Shown here: in pieces, positions 1 to 7,567 of the stretch | Numbering within the stretch: position 1 is the first letter of the stretch | Layout: the number at the start of each line of letters is the position of its first letter | Origin: JAWPMV01 sp038527215 | GTDB lineage: Bacteria; Bacteroidota; Bacteroidia; J057 | Direction of reading: 5' to 3' | DNA length: 64,000 bases | Assembly (NCBI GenBank): GCA_038527215.1 | Contig: JBCBGC010000021.1 | Span: 10,352-74,351 of the forward strand | Notes under the pieces: generated by a model | What the model saw: the letters and a program-made list of their open reading frames with translations, nothing else | Database searches by the model: none | Told to the model about the DNA's origin: nothing | Position numbers and translations under genes: made by a program

Positions 1-771
1 CTTTTTCTCCACCGGGAAACCAAAAGAAAATCCAATCCTAAGCCGGACCGAACCAACCATCGCCTCCTGGCCGTCAATGCTCAGGGAGAAGTCCTGCAGA
101 ATTCCACCTTTAAGGTATTAGCTACTCAGATGAAATGGCTGAAAAGCACGCCATTGCCCGGCGGAAAGTTCCTGATGGTAGGGGCAGGTATGAGACCTGG
201 AGGGATTAGCTACTATACTTTTGACCAAAAAGGCCTGGTGAACAGTGAAATCATTGATGAGCAACATCCCCTATACAAGAATGCCAAAATCACGCGCGGT
301 ATGACCTTTTACTTCGCCGAAGGAACTCAGAAAACCCTCCCTGATGGAAGCGTCCTCTTTTTCGATCGCCTACAGCACAGAGCCCAAACACAAGGTACCT
401 TAGACATGACCTACTATGATTACGGTCGCTTCTACATGAAGATAGACCCGGCTGGCAAGATGGTAGGGGCCCTGGGTATTCCTCGTCCCAAAGGCGTTTC
501 CACTACCAAAGCCGCTAATGAGGTTACCTTAATCAAAACCGATACCAGAGAGGTGTATTATGAGCGGGGAGCCGCCAGTGGCAATGGCTACAAAGGTCAG
601 CTGGTGTCTATCAACCTGGAGACCCTGGAAGCGAAAATCATCCCCTTGAAGGCAGGCAAGTTCACCACCTTCACCAACCTGGCGGTAGATCAGAAGAATG
701 GAGCTATTTATGCTACCTTCATTAATCCAGCCAGACCCACTGAAGTTCGGATCGCTCAGTTTTCTTTCTAG
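1..771 (+). CDS. Hypothetical protein, C-terminal part (cut by window edge)
   Basis: The frame is open from base 1, so the gene starts outside the window; the internal ATG at 130 is not its true start. The visible 256 residues contain short beta-rich segments of the form 'G...L.VSINLETLEAK' and 'FTNLAVDQKNGAIYATF', which suggest beta-propeller-like blades. No catalytic motif is recognisable. The gene converges on the sigma-factor/membrane-partner pair, with its stop directly beside the stop of the 773-1504 gene. Function unknown. Confidence 0.75.
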   Translation, partial: LFLHRETKRKSNPKPDRTNHRLLAVNAQGEVLQNSTFKVLATQMKWLKSTPLPGGKFLMVGAGMRPGGISYYTFDQKGLVNSEIIDEQHPLYKNAKITRGMTFYFAEGTQKTLPDGSVLFFDRLQHRAQTQGTLDMTYYDYGRFYMKIDPAGKMVGALGIPRPKGVSTTKAANEVTLIKTDTREVYYERGAASGNGYKGQLVSINLETLEAKIIPLKAGKFTTFTNLAVDQKNGAIYATFINPARPTEVRIAQFSF

Positions 772-772
772 G

Positions 773-1504
773 CTATTCTAAAGCCTTCAGGAGGGCTGAA
801 GCCTGGGGTTGATAAGGATGCTGGTCATCCGCAACCATGGCCCGAAGCAAGTTCTTTGCTTCGGGCAATTTCGTTTGCTGAAGGTAAGTCATGGCAGTGT
901 ACCACTGCTGCTGGTAAGGATGTTGATGTGCGCGGGAAAAATAATGCAGCGCAGAATCAGGCTGCTGCATTTCGAGATGACTAATCCCCCCCAAAAGCTG
1001 GAACCAGGAGTGGGTCGCCAACGTCAGGCTATCTTTCGGAATCTCATGTATTTGGCTAAGAAAAGGCGTAAAAGCGGCTTGCTCATAGAGCGACAGCAAG
1101 TCCGTGTAGGTCGTATCCTCCCCGACCTGCGTCCCTCGAACATCCAGGGAGGCCTCAGGCTGATAATAGTATTGTGCGAATAAGGCCTGAGGATCTGGTG
1201 TGGCGCGGTTTACCCACCACCAGGCACCCAAGCCCACGAGCCCGGCGACGGAGGCAGCTACCGCCCAGCGACGCCAGTTCAGGGGTTTTACTACCGGACT
1301 AGGGTCTGCTAAGCCCTGCGTTGTCTCCTCCCGGAAACCCGCCTGACGCACCGCGATCAAGGCCTGAAGATGCAGGCTAAGCGCCTCCTTTAAGGAAGGG
1401 TTTTCCTGTAATTCCTGTTCAAAAGCCGCCATTTCTTCCGGGGGTAGTTGCTTCCGGAGATAAGCGTCCATTCGTGCGGTCTGGTCCTGATTCGAAGTAT
1501 CCAT
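773..1504 (-). CDS. Single-pass membrane partner of the sigma factor, with periplasmic TPR-like part
   Basis: A 243-residue protein. Its cytoplasmic N-terminus (about 1-75) resembles an anti-sigma N-terminal helical region ('MDAYLRKQLPPEEMAAFEQE'), but there is no HxxxCxxC zinc motif. One membrane helix lies at about 80-100 (AVAASVAGLVGLGAWWWV). The remainder is helical with a TPR-like pattern ('GGISHLEMQQPDSALHYFSRA'). It follows the sigma-factor gene by 7 nt, so the two are almost certainly co-transcribed. Inference: it binds or restrains the sigma factor, as is common for membrane proteins encoded next to ECF sigma factors in Bacteroidota. The family was not named with certainty. Confidence 0.7.
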   Translation of the reverse strand: MDTSNQDQTARMDAYLRKQLPPEEMAAFEQELQENPSLKEALSLHLQALIAVRQAGFREETTQGLADPSPVVKPLNWRRWAVAASVAGLVGLGAWWWVNRATPDPQALFAQYYYQPEASLDVRGTQVGEDTTYTDLLSLYEQAAFTPFLSQIHEIPKDSLTLATHSWFQLLGGISHLEMQQPDSALHYFSRAHQHPYQQQWYTAMTYLQQTKLPEAKNLLRAMVADDQHPYQPQASALLKALE

Positions 1505-1511
1505 AAGCTGG

Positions 1512-2111
1512 TCAGGCCTGGGCCTGGGATAAGTCTTTACGCATCAATTTCTTCAACCGCTGCATGCAGCGGTTTTTGGAGGTTCCGGCCACACTGGCCG
1601 AAGCATAATCCATCTCCTGGGCCATTTGCTTGAGGCTTTTGCCATACCACTCCGTTTGAATGAGGAGCTGCCGGCACTTTTCTCCCAGTTGATCCAGGTA
1701 TTGGTGAAAACGGTGCATGTCCTCCCGCCCTTGAATCTCTCGAAGAATATTGGCTGCCGCATCAGGCAGATCAAGCATATAATCCTCCATTTCCTTTTCT
1801 TTATAGGACGATTCCCGACGAAGGATATCTACACAGCGATTGAAAAAGATCGTATGGAAATAGGTGGATAGTTTGCTACGCCCTTCAAACTGTCCAAAGG
1901 ATACGGCTTGCAGGGTTTTCTGCAGCGCCAGGTGAAAAGCCTCCCGAGCGAGGTCTGCTTTCATTTGATAACGTTCCACGGCCTTGGGGATGTATCCCTC
2001 CCACTGCTGATAGAGGTGATTGGCCGCACGCTCAGCAGGTATGCCTCCCGCCCGGATCGCTTCCACCAAAGCCTCTTCTGTGTATGTTGTTTTTGATTGC
2101 TTGATAAACAA
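1512..2111 (-). CDS. RNA polymerase sigma factor, sigma-70 family (ECF-like)
   Basis: A 199-residue ECF-size sigma factor. Region 2 is visible as 'LSTYFHTIFFNRCVDILRR' (about 82-100), and region 4 as the segment ending 'WYGKSLKQMAQEMDYASASV' followed by a basic helix 'NRCMQRLKKLMRK'. The listed start is TTG, and that codon lies inside a promoter-like TATATTTG box (2109-2116, minus strand). The true start may therefore be further in, for example the TTG of 'LVEAIRAGG'; no ATG occurs before residue 50. It is encoded directly upstream of its likely membrane partner. Confidence 0.85.
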   Translation of the reverse strand: MFIKQSKTTYTEEALVEAIRAGGIPAERAANHLYQQWEGYIPKAVERYQMKADLAREAFHLALQKTLQAVSFGQFEGRSKLSTYFHTIFFNRCVDILRRESSYKEKEMEDYMLDLPDAAANILREIQGREDMHRFHQYLDQLGEKCRQLLIQTEWYGKSLKQMAQEMDYASASVAGTSKNRCMQRLKKLMRKDLSQAQA

Positions 2112-2116
2112 ATATA
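2109..2116 (-). promoter_or_regulatory. Possible -7 promoter box (TATATTTG) of the sigma-factor gene
   Basis: TATATTTG on the minus strand fits the Bacteroidota -7 consensus TAnnTTTG. It overlaps the annotated TTG start codon, so the box and that start cannot both be right. No clear TTTG lies at the usual 17-23 nt upstream. Confidence 0.35.
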
Positions 2117-2160
2117 GGGTGCAATAGCCAAACCGGGGAAATATGTTTAGCCGGAAGGCT

Positions 2161-2168
2161 TAAGTTTG
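2161..2168 (+). promoter_or_regulatory. Possible -7 promoter box (TAAGTTTG) for the 2203-3507 gene group
   Basis: TAAGTTTG matches TAnnTTTG and lies 34 nt before the ATG at 2203, which would give a leader of about 28 nt. No convincing -33 element was seen, so the call rests on one box. Confidence 0.35.
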
Positions 2169-2202
2169 TAGCAGTAATGCGCCATCGCTAACCCCTTCTG
2201 CT

Positions 2203-2562
2203 ATGCCTGCACACTTTTTCTTCTACTTTGGGCTCAGTTGTATCCTGATTCATGAAATGGACGCTATCCGATGCAAAGAATGGCAGATATTTCCGGGCCT
2301 GGCCCTCCTGGAAGACCGGCTGGGCTTCCAACTTTTTATGCTGGCCCACATCCCGCTGTACCTGATCATTTTGCTGGCGCTGGCTGATCCTGGCCGGCAG
2401 AACGGCTGGGTTTTTGGGCTCAATATCTTTTTTCTAGTACATTTAGGCCTTCATTTACTCTTCCTCAAGCACCCCAAAAATCAATTCAAAGATGTTATTT
2501 CCTGGATATTTATTGGTGGCGCTGCCGTGGGAGGAGGACTAGACTTAATATTAGCACCATGA
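2203..2562 (+). CDS. Small integral membrane protein (DUF6713-like)
   Basis: A 119-residue protein that is mostly membrane helices (about 4-18, 46-63, 72-90 and 100-116). Its N-terminal conserved-looking segment 'LIHEMDAIRCKEWQIFP' resembles the DUF6713 type of small membrane protein; I am moderately sure of that. Its stop overlaps the start of the next gene in an ATGA arrangement (2559-2562), pointing to translational coupling. Function unknown. Confidence 0.65.
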   Translation: MPAHFFFYFGLSCILIHEMDAIRCKEWQIFPGLALLEDRLGFQLFMLAHIPLYLIILLALADPGRQNGWVFGLNIFFLVHLGLHLLFLKHPKNQFKDVISWIFIGGAAVGGGLDLILAP

Positions 2563-3104
2563 ATGTTCACAACCGGCTATTTTGCCTGACACTTTTCGCT
2601 TTCCTTTTTTCAGCCGTGGTGGTTGCCCAGGATCGCCCTACCATCAAGATGGACTGGGGGATAGATAGCCAACTGACGGTTTCCGGTTGGGCCGTATTTG
2701 AACCCAATGCTCAACCTCTCACCATCATGCACTGCAGCCGTCTCCTACCGGGTAATACCTTACCAGACTTTTCTTCGGGGGAACTTCCCGATACGATTTG
2801 GGTGCCTGGAAGCTGGGATTATGGCTTTTACATCAACGATGAAAAAGATGCAGGCAGCATCGCCTTTACTTACCGCTTTGCCATGATCGAGGGCAAGGCA
2901 CATTTTTACTTTCAGGACTTTGTGCATGATGCCACCGGGACAGAATTTGGCTCCTTAGGTCCCCTGATTTTCAGGGATACTGAGGAGAGTATTGCCCCTT
3001 TTACCAAAGAACAATACGGCCAGCTACTCTATAATCTCCGGCTCAACGTGGTTGGTCTTATCAACAGCTGGTATAACTCTACCAAGCGCTGCATGGATGG
3101 CTAA
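2559..3104 (+). CDS. Secreted hypothetical protein
   Basis: A 181-residue protein with a clear signal peptide ('LFCLTLFAFLFSAVVVAQD', cleavage near residue 24). The mature part is aromatic-rich and beta-like, with no recognised domain. It sits between a membrane protein (4-nt overlap) and a Nudix hydrolase (8-nt overlap), so the three form one transcription unit. Function unknown. Confidence 0.65.
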   Translation: MNVHNRLFCLTLFAFLFSAVVVAQDRPTIKMDWGIDSQLTVSGWAVFEPNAQPLTIMHCSRLLPGNTLPDFSSGELPDTIWVPGSWDYGFYINDEKDAGSIAFTYRFAMIEGKAHFYFQDFVHDATGTEFGSLGPLIFRDTEESIAPFTKEQYGQLLYNLRLNVVGLINSWYNSTKRCMDG

Positions 3105-3507
3105 ATCAATAAAGGAAATCGACAAACTGGCCTGGATCGAAATTCAGGACGGCAAGATTCTCAGTACCCGCAGCCATGGCAGGGAAAAATACTATATCCC
3201 CGGCGGTAAGCGGGAAGTCGGTGAAACGGATTCCCAGGCCCTTTGCCGGGAAATCAAGGAAGAACTTCAAGTCGACCTGGATCCAGCATCTCTTGCTTTT
3301 TTCGGGACCTTTCAAGCCCAGGCAGATGCCCACGATGAAGGGATTTTGGTAAAAATGACCTGTTATACAGGCTCCTATAGGGGAAGCCTCTCCCCCGCCG
3401 CGGAGATCGCAGAAATGCAATGGCTGACCCTGGATGATATGGACCGGATTTCTGCGGTGGACCGATTGATTTTTTCCTTTTTGGCGAAAAAGGGCATGCT
3501 AGGATAG
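3097..3507 (+). CDS. Nudix hydrolase
   Basis: A 136-residue protein read from the ATG at 3097 (MAKSIKEIDKLAWIEI). Upstream in-frame sequence belongs to the overlapping secreted-protein gene and is not homologous to Nudix enzymes. The Nudix box reads GGKREVGETDSQALCREIKE followed by EL, matching GX5EX7REUXEE; the usual late glycine is replaced by Gln. Nudix enzymes hydrolyse nucleoside diphosphates linked to another moiety, and the substrate cannot be told here. The start overlaps the previous stop by 8 nt. Confidence 0.85.
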   Translation: MAKSIKEIDKLAWIEIQDGKILSTRSHGREKYYIPGGKREVGETDSQALCREIKEELQVDLDPASLAFFGTFQAQADAHDEGILVKMTCYTGSYRGSLSPAAEIAEMQWLTLDDMDRISAVDRLIFSFLAKKGMLG

Positions 3508-3529
3508 CCTGACCCATCCTAACATGCCC
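3492..3529 (-). terminator. Intrinsic terminator of the minus-strand SusC/SusD operon
   Basis: Fourteen-base arms (3492-3505 and 3516-3529) pair with one mismatch around a 10-nt loop. Read on the minus strand, the stem is followed by TTTTT. It lies 14 nt after the stop of the hydrolase gene at 3543 and overlaps the Nudix stop codon on the other strand. Confidence 0.75.
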
Positions 3530-3542
3530 GCAATCACTGGCA

Positions 3543-4640
3543 TCAATCCGTCAGGAGAGCTTTTAGCACCTCCACCCCTTTGGTAGAATTATACATCTGG
3601 GCTGCATCATGGCCTACGTTGTTCACGATTTCCTTTTGATGGATATGGGTTGAAGCAAAAAAGGCATTGAGGTAATCGAACATGAGTTCCCCCCTTCGGA
3701 AGCGATTTTCACCTAAGAGAACCGCTGCGCAGTCCGTGGTATTGAGGGTTCCGCCGGTGAAAATATCCAGGGTGCCCATCAGATAGGTTAGGTTTCGACT
3801 TACAAACCTTTCCCGAATGGTGGTCGCACTCACGCCAGATAAATAGGCGATGGGAGATTCTGAACCATAAGGCCAGTTGGTATAGGCATTACAGCCACTG
3901 GGCACTGTAAAGCCGCTTCCATCCCACCGCTCATTGCCAGGGTAAAAGAAATACTGGCTATTCGCCACCACATAAGAAACATCTACCCCTGCTACTTCAT
4001 CCTCGGCTGCTCCCGCTGCCGCATACAGGTGGGTAAATTGGGCACCAGCCGAGTGTCCGGTCAAGATGATGTTTTCCAGAAAAGGAAAGGCCTCCTTATC
4101 GGACAGGTGGCGAATCAGGCTATCTATCACGGTGTAAGAACTGATTTTTTCACTGGTGATGTTGGAGGACTGGAAGCCTCTTTTCCATCCGTTGCTGGAC
4201 CAGTAAACCAGATTTTGGTTCCCGCCTATGTCATCGCTGGTCTTGAAGTGCGGCGCAATGACAATGGTTTCATCCTGCTGATTCATCGAAAGAACAGCGT
4301 TGATCATCCAGCTATAATATTCGTTGGCGTTGCGGTTATTTCCATGCACGACGATGATAGCTGATTTGAGGGCGCCCCAGGTAGTTGCCGGTCTGAGGAT
4401 GTCATAGCTAGCAAAAAATTCCATTGCTAAGTCCGCGGAGCCAGCCGAAAATGTCATGCTTTGACCTGCACAACTCACCGTCAGACAAGGAGCCTCTACC
4501 GTAAAGCTCGTATCCGTGGGCGCGGGTGGTTGATAAATAACCTGAGGGGTAAAAAAGCCGTCATCTTCCTTTTCGCAGCTGAGGAGAAAAGGCATCAACA
4601 GGAAAATGAGCAAGCCAAATTGAGAAAATGAGTGATTCAT
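3543..4640 (-). CDS. Alpha/beta-hydrolase-fold lipoprotein
   Basis: A 365-residue protein with a lipoprotein signal ('FLLMPFLLSC', Cys near 22), so it is probably surface- or periplasm-anchored. The hydrolase core has an oxyanion segment 'IIVVHGNNRNANEYY', a nucleophile elbow GHSAGA (Ser197), a candidate acid Asp292 (TLDIFTGG) and catalytic His344 (NVGHDAAQM). The substrate is unknown. As the last gene of a SusC/SusD operon it plausibly acts on material imported or bound by that system (inference). A strong terminator follows. Confidence 0.8.
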   Translation of the reverse strand: MNHSFSQFGLLIFLLMPFLLSCEKEDDGFFTPQVIYQPPAPTDTSFTVEAPCLTVSCAGQSMTFSAGSADLAMEFFASYDILRPATTWGALKSAIIVVHGNNRNANEYYSWMINAVLSMNQQDETIVIAPHFKTSDDIGGNQNLVYWSSNGWKRGFQSSNITSEKISSYTVIDSLIRHLSDKEAFPFLENIILTGHSAGAQFTHLYAAAGAAEDEVAGVDVSYVVANSQYFFYPGNERWDGSGFTVPSGCNAYTNWPYGSESPIAYLSGVSATTIRERFVSRNLTYLMGTLDIFTGGTLNTTDCAAVLLGENRFRRGELMFDYLNAFFASTHIHQKEIVNNVGHDAAQMYNSTKGVEVLKALLTD

Positions 4641-4662
4641 TTTTGCTACGTTAAAGGATAAA

Positions 4663-6138
4663 CTATTGCCAGGAAAGCGCTAACCAACTACCATCAGAAA
4701 CACAGCTCCAAACGGAAGCAAAGTCCAGCCCGGGGAATTGGCTAGCCACCCCGGCACAACTAATAGATGCGGTGGTGATTTTCACCCCATCTTCGGTGAT
4801 GTCCGCATTGCCCCCATAGGCGATGATTTGATCTGTGGGGTAGAAAAAACTGCTAAAACCAGCCGAGCTGCCCAGTTGTCCCACTACATGCCCGGCATAA
4901 TCACCGGAGTCATCTGCATCAGTAACCGTCACTTTCCCTGTGGCGTAGCCTCGAGCTGCGGTCCCATCCAATCTACCGAATAGTCCTCCAGCCCGGTTTC
5001 TCCCGGTTACATTGCCCGTGGCGTAACAATCAAATACTGAGGCGTCGGATTCCACCGAACCCACCAGACCACCTGCCCTGGAGGACAGGGATTCACAGTT
5101 TCCGCTGGCAAAGGACTGTTGGATGGTGCCCATGTCCGTAAGGCCCACCAATCCTCCCACTCTGGAAAGGTCAGCGAAAACCCCGCAAGAGGAAGAACAC
5201 CGGTCTATGAGCCCCGCTTGCTGCGAACCCACCAGTCCACCAATCCGGCTGCTCGTCCCGGTAATGCTGCCTGAAGCATGACAGTTGACGATAGACCCAT
5301 TCATTTGACGACCGACCAAAGCTCCGGTAGCCTGAGCCCCCGCAATCCCCGTGGTTTGTACCACCAGATTACGGATTTCCCCCGCTCCGTCGATCACCCC
5401 GAATAGTCCTACTTCATTCTGGTCGGGTCGCTGAATGTTGAGCCCGGAGATCACATGATCTCCTCCGTCCAGTTTTCCTTCAAAACTTTCTCCCAACACC
5501 CCAATCGGCACCCAGCCAGCCGCCTCTCCCTCCGGATATCCGCTAAGGTCTATGTCTGCTACCACGATAAAGTGATCAGTGAGGAATAAGCGGATGAGGT
5601 CGAATTGTTCGGCCGTGGCGACCTGGTAAGGGTCCTGCGCTGTACCGGTTCCACCCGCAAACAAAGGTTTGGGTTCAATCTCGGTGCGAAAGGCTAAGCG
5701 GAAGTTTTCTCCCAGGCTTTCTCCCTTCTGACCAAAACTCCCTGCCTGTATGTTGAGCGTATAATCAGCTTCATACGCCAGGCTGTCCCCCGGACTGATG
5801 GCCATGATGGATTGATTATCGTTGAAGGAAACAATCACCGATGCAGGCCCTCCCGGTCCCGTAAGGGAGAAAGCTGACTCAGCTTGATTGGGATCAACCG
5901 GAACAGAAAAAATCACGGTAAAGGCGTCATCCACCTTGACGCCCTCTTTGCCATCTTCCAGTCCTACCCCATTAATCTGAACAGCGACTATTTCCAGGCG
6001 TTCTCCTGATAGCGGGTAAAAGGGGTCCGGTTTGGTACAACCTACCAGCAGACAGGCCATCAGGAGCCCTAGACCTATTGGGGATTTTTTGCCAGACCTC
6101 AGCAAATACTGAGGCTTGAATATCTTACGTAACATCAT
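4663..6138 (-). CDS. Lipoprotein with bacterial Ig-like domain and GLUG repeats
   Basis: A 491-residue protein with a lipoprotein signal ('GLGLLMACLLVGC'). Residues about 45-155 resemble an SbsA-type Ig-like domain ('VKVDDAFTVIFSVPVD'). From about 160 onward there are GLUG-type repeats, each carrying a 'GGLVG' core ('IGGLVGSQQAG', 'VGGLVGLTDMG', 'AGGLVGSVES'). GLUG repeats form a right-handed beta-helix-like stack found in surface adhesins and binding proteins. Its start overlaps the SusD stop in an ATGA arrangement. Probably the third surface component of this Sus-like complex. Confidence 0.8.
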   Translation of the reverse strand: MMLRKIFKPQYLLRSGKKSPIGLGLLMACLLVGCTKPDPFYPLSGERLEIVAVQINGVGLEDGKEGVKVDDAFTVIFSVPVDPNQAESAFSLTGPGGPASVIVSFNDNQSIMAISPGDSLAYEADYTLNIQAGSFGQKGESLGENFRLAFRTEIEPKPLFAGGTGTAQDPYQVATAEQFDLIRLFLTDHFIVVADIDLSGYPEGEAAGWVPIGVLGESFEGKLDGGDHVISGLNIQRPDQNEVGLFGVIDGAGEIRNLVVQTTGIAGAQATGALVGRQMNGSIVNCHASGSITGTSSRIGGLVGSQQAGLIDRCSSSCGVFADLSRVGGLVGLTDMGTIQQSFASGNCESLSSRAGGLVGSVESDASVFDCYATGNVTGRNRAGGLFGRLDGTAARGYATGKVTVTDADDSGDYAGHVVGQLGSSAGFSSFFYPTDQIIAYGGNADITEDGVKITTASISCAGVASQFPGLDFASVWSCVSDGSWLALSWQ

Positions 6139-7556
6139 TGATTTACAGGGGTTTTAGCACACAGCCCAGGATCAGCAGGCGCATTAGGGTTGGCATCAAG
6201 TTCATTGGCAGCGTACAAAAATCGTTGAGGAAGACAGCTTCCTCCATTGGGATTTACCGGAAAAGCTACGGCAATCTCAGGTTCTCTTTCTCGCAGGCGG
6301 CGGGCATCATTATAGGGCATCCAGGTGCCAAAACCAGATACATAGCGCTCTTCAATAATTTCCCGCAACAGGGCGGTTTCAGGGGCCAGTTCATCTGGAT
6401 TTTCTAAGCCAAACTCTTCAAAATCATCTTCATCCAGGGCACCGTATTTCGGGGCAATCGCAGGGTCTAGCTGACGAAAGGCATCCCCTGAATCCAGCCA
6501 GGCCCGATACACATTGAGCGCATCCAGGCCCGACAAAAAACCTTGCGTTCGGGTCACGGCTTCTGCCAGAATTAACTGATTCTCCGCGAAAGTCAGCAGC
6601 GGCATCGGCTGGGTAGCTGCGCCCACTCCCTGGTTGGCGTTGGCGTCAGAATCCTCCAGAATATAAAAGAGGAAACGGGCGCGTTCATCCGTTTTGGCGT
6701 GGCTGCGGGAAATCGTTGCTGTATCGGAAAGCATGCGAAGTAAATAACTCATATTGCCATCCTTCAGGTTGCCGATATCACCCGCCCTGGAGCCAGCCGC
6801 CAATTGCCAGAAAAGGTTTTTGTTATCGGTATTGGTATCGTCGATCGGATGAAAAAGCATGGATTCTGCATGGTCTTGGATGCCATTCTCAGCAGCTTCT
6901 AGGGCCTCTGGATATTTTCGGAGTTGCAGATAAAAGCGGGCTTTGAGGGTATAGGCTGCCGCCCGCCAGGCGGACAGGCTCCCCTGGTAATAAATATCCT
7001 GGGGAATCACCAGCTCATTTTCTACCCCATCGAATAAGCCGATGGCTTCATCCAGCCGGCTCAGCAAGGCTTCAAAGACCTGCACCTGCGGGTCAAAGAC
7101 GGGAGTGGGGCTTCCTTCTGTCGCAGCCTCCGCATAAGGCACATCTCCAAAGATAGAAGCCATGGTTCCTATAGTATGGGCCTCCATCACGTAGGTAATC
7201 CCTACCAGTTGGGGATGATCGGTCGATTTTTCCTGAATGGTCCGCAGTTGGGATAACACACTATGGTAGGCCCGGTTCCAGGTAGAATTGGACTCCGCCG
7301 TGGTAATGTTGTGTTGGTCCAGGCTCAGATAGGAACTCTGAAACCCACTAAGCTGTCGGGTCCACAATGCAGAAATGCGTTGCAAATGCCCGACTTGTAC
7401 ATGGATGTTCCCCAATTGGGTACCTGTCAAAAAAGAGATTCCGGCAATGGCATCTATGGTGATGTCATTGGGGTTGTCATTGACCCCTTTATTGAGCTCC
7501 TGACAGCCCATCAGGCTGACCCCAAGGAGGAATACGATGTTGATTTTTTTCCACAT
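6135..7556 (-). CDS. SusD/RagB-type surface lipoprotein
   Basis: A 473-residue protein with a lipoprotein signal ('IVFLLGVSLMGC'). It has the helical TPR-like core of SusD-like proteins ('YTLKARFYLQLRKYPEALEAA') and a C-terminal 'EERYVSGFGTWMPYNDARR' segment typical of the SusD_2-like branch. SusD proteins cap the SusC transporter and capture ligand. It lies 11 nt downstream of the SusC gene and is coupled to the GLUG lipoprotein gene. The ligand is unknown. Confidence 0.88.
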   Translation of the reverse strand: MWKKINIVFLLGVSLMGCQELNKGVNDNPNDITIDAIAGISFLTGTQLGNIHVQVGHLQRISALWTRQLSGFQSSYLSLDQHNITTAESNSTWNRAYHSVLSQLRTIQEKSTDHPQLVGITYVMEAHTIGTMASIFGDVPYAEAATEGSPTPVFDPQVQVFEALLSRLDEAIGLFDGVENELVIPQDIYYQGSLSAWRAAAYTLKARFYLQLRKYPEALEAAENGIQDHAESMLFHPIDDTNTDNKNLFWQLAAGSRAGDIGNLKDGNMSYLLRMLSDTATISRSHAKTDERARFLFYILEDSDANANQGVGAATQPMPLLTFAENQLILAEAVTRTQGFLSGLDALNVYRAWLDSGDAFRQLDPAIAPKYGALDEDDFEEFGLENPDELAPETALLREIIEERYVSGFGTWMPYNDARRLREREPEIAVAFPVNPNGGSCLPQRFLYAANELDANPNAPADPGLCAKTPVNQ

Positions 7557-7567
7557 AATTCCCTGAC

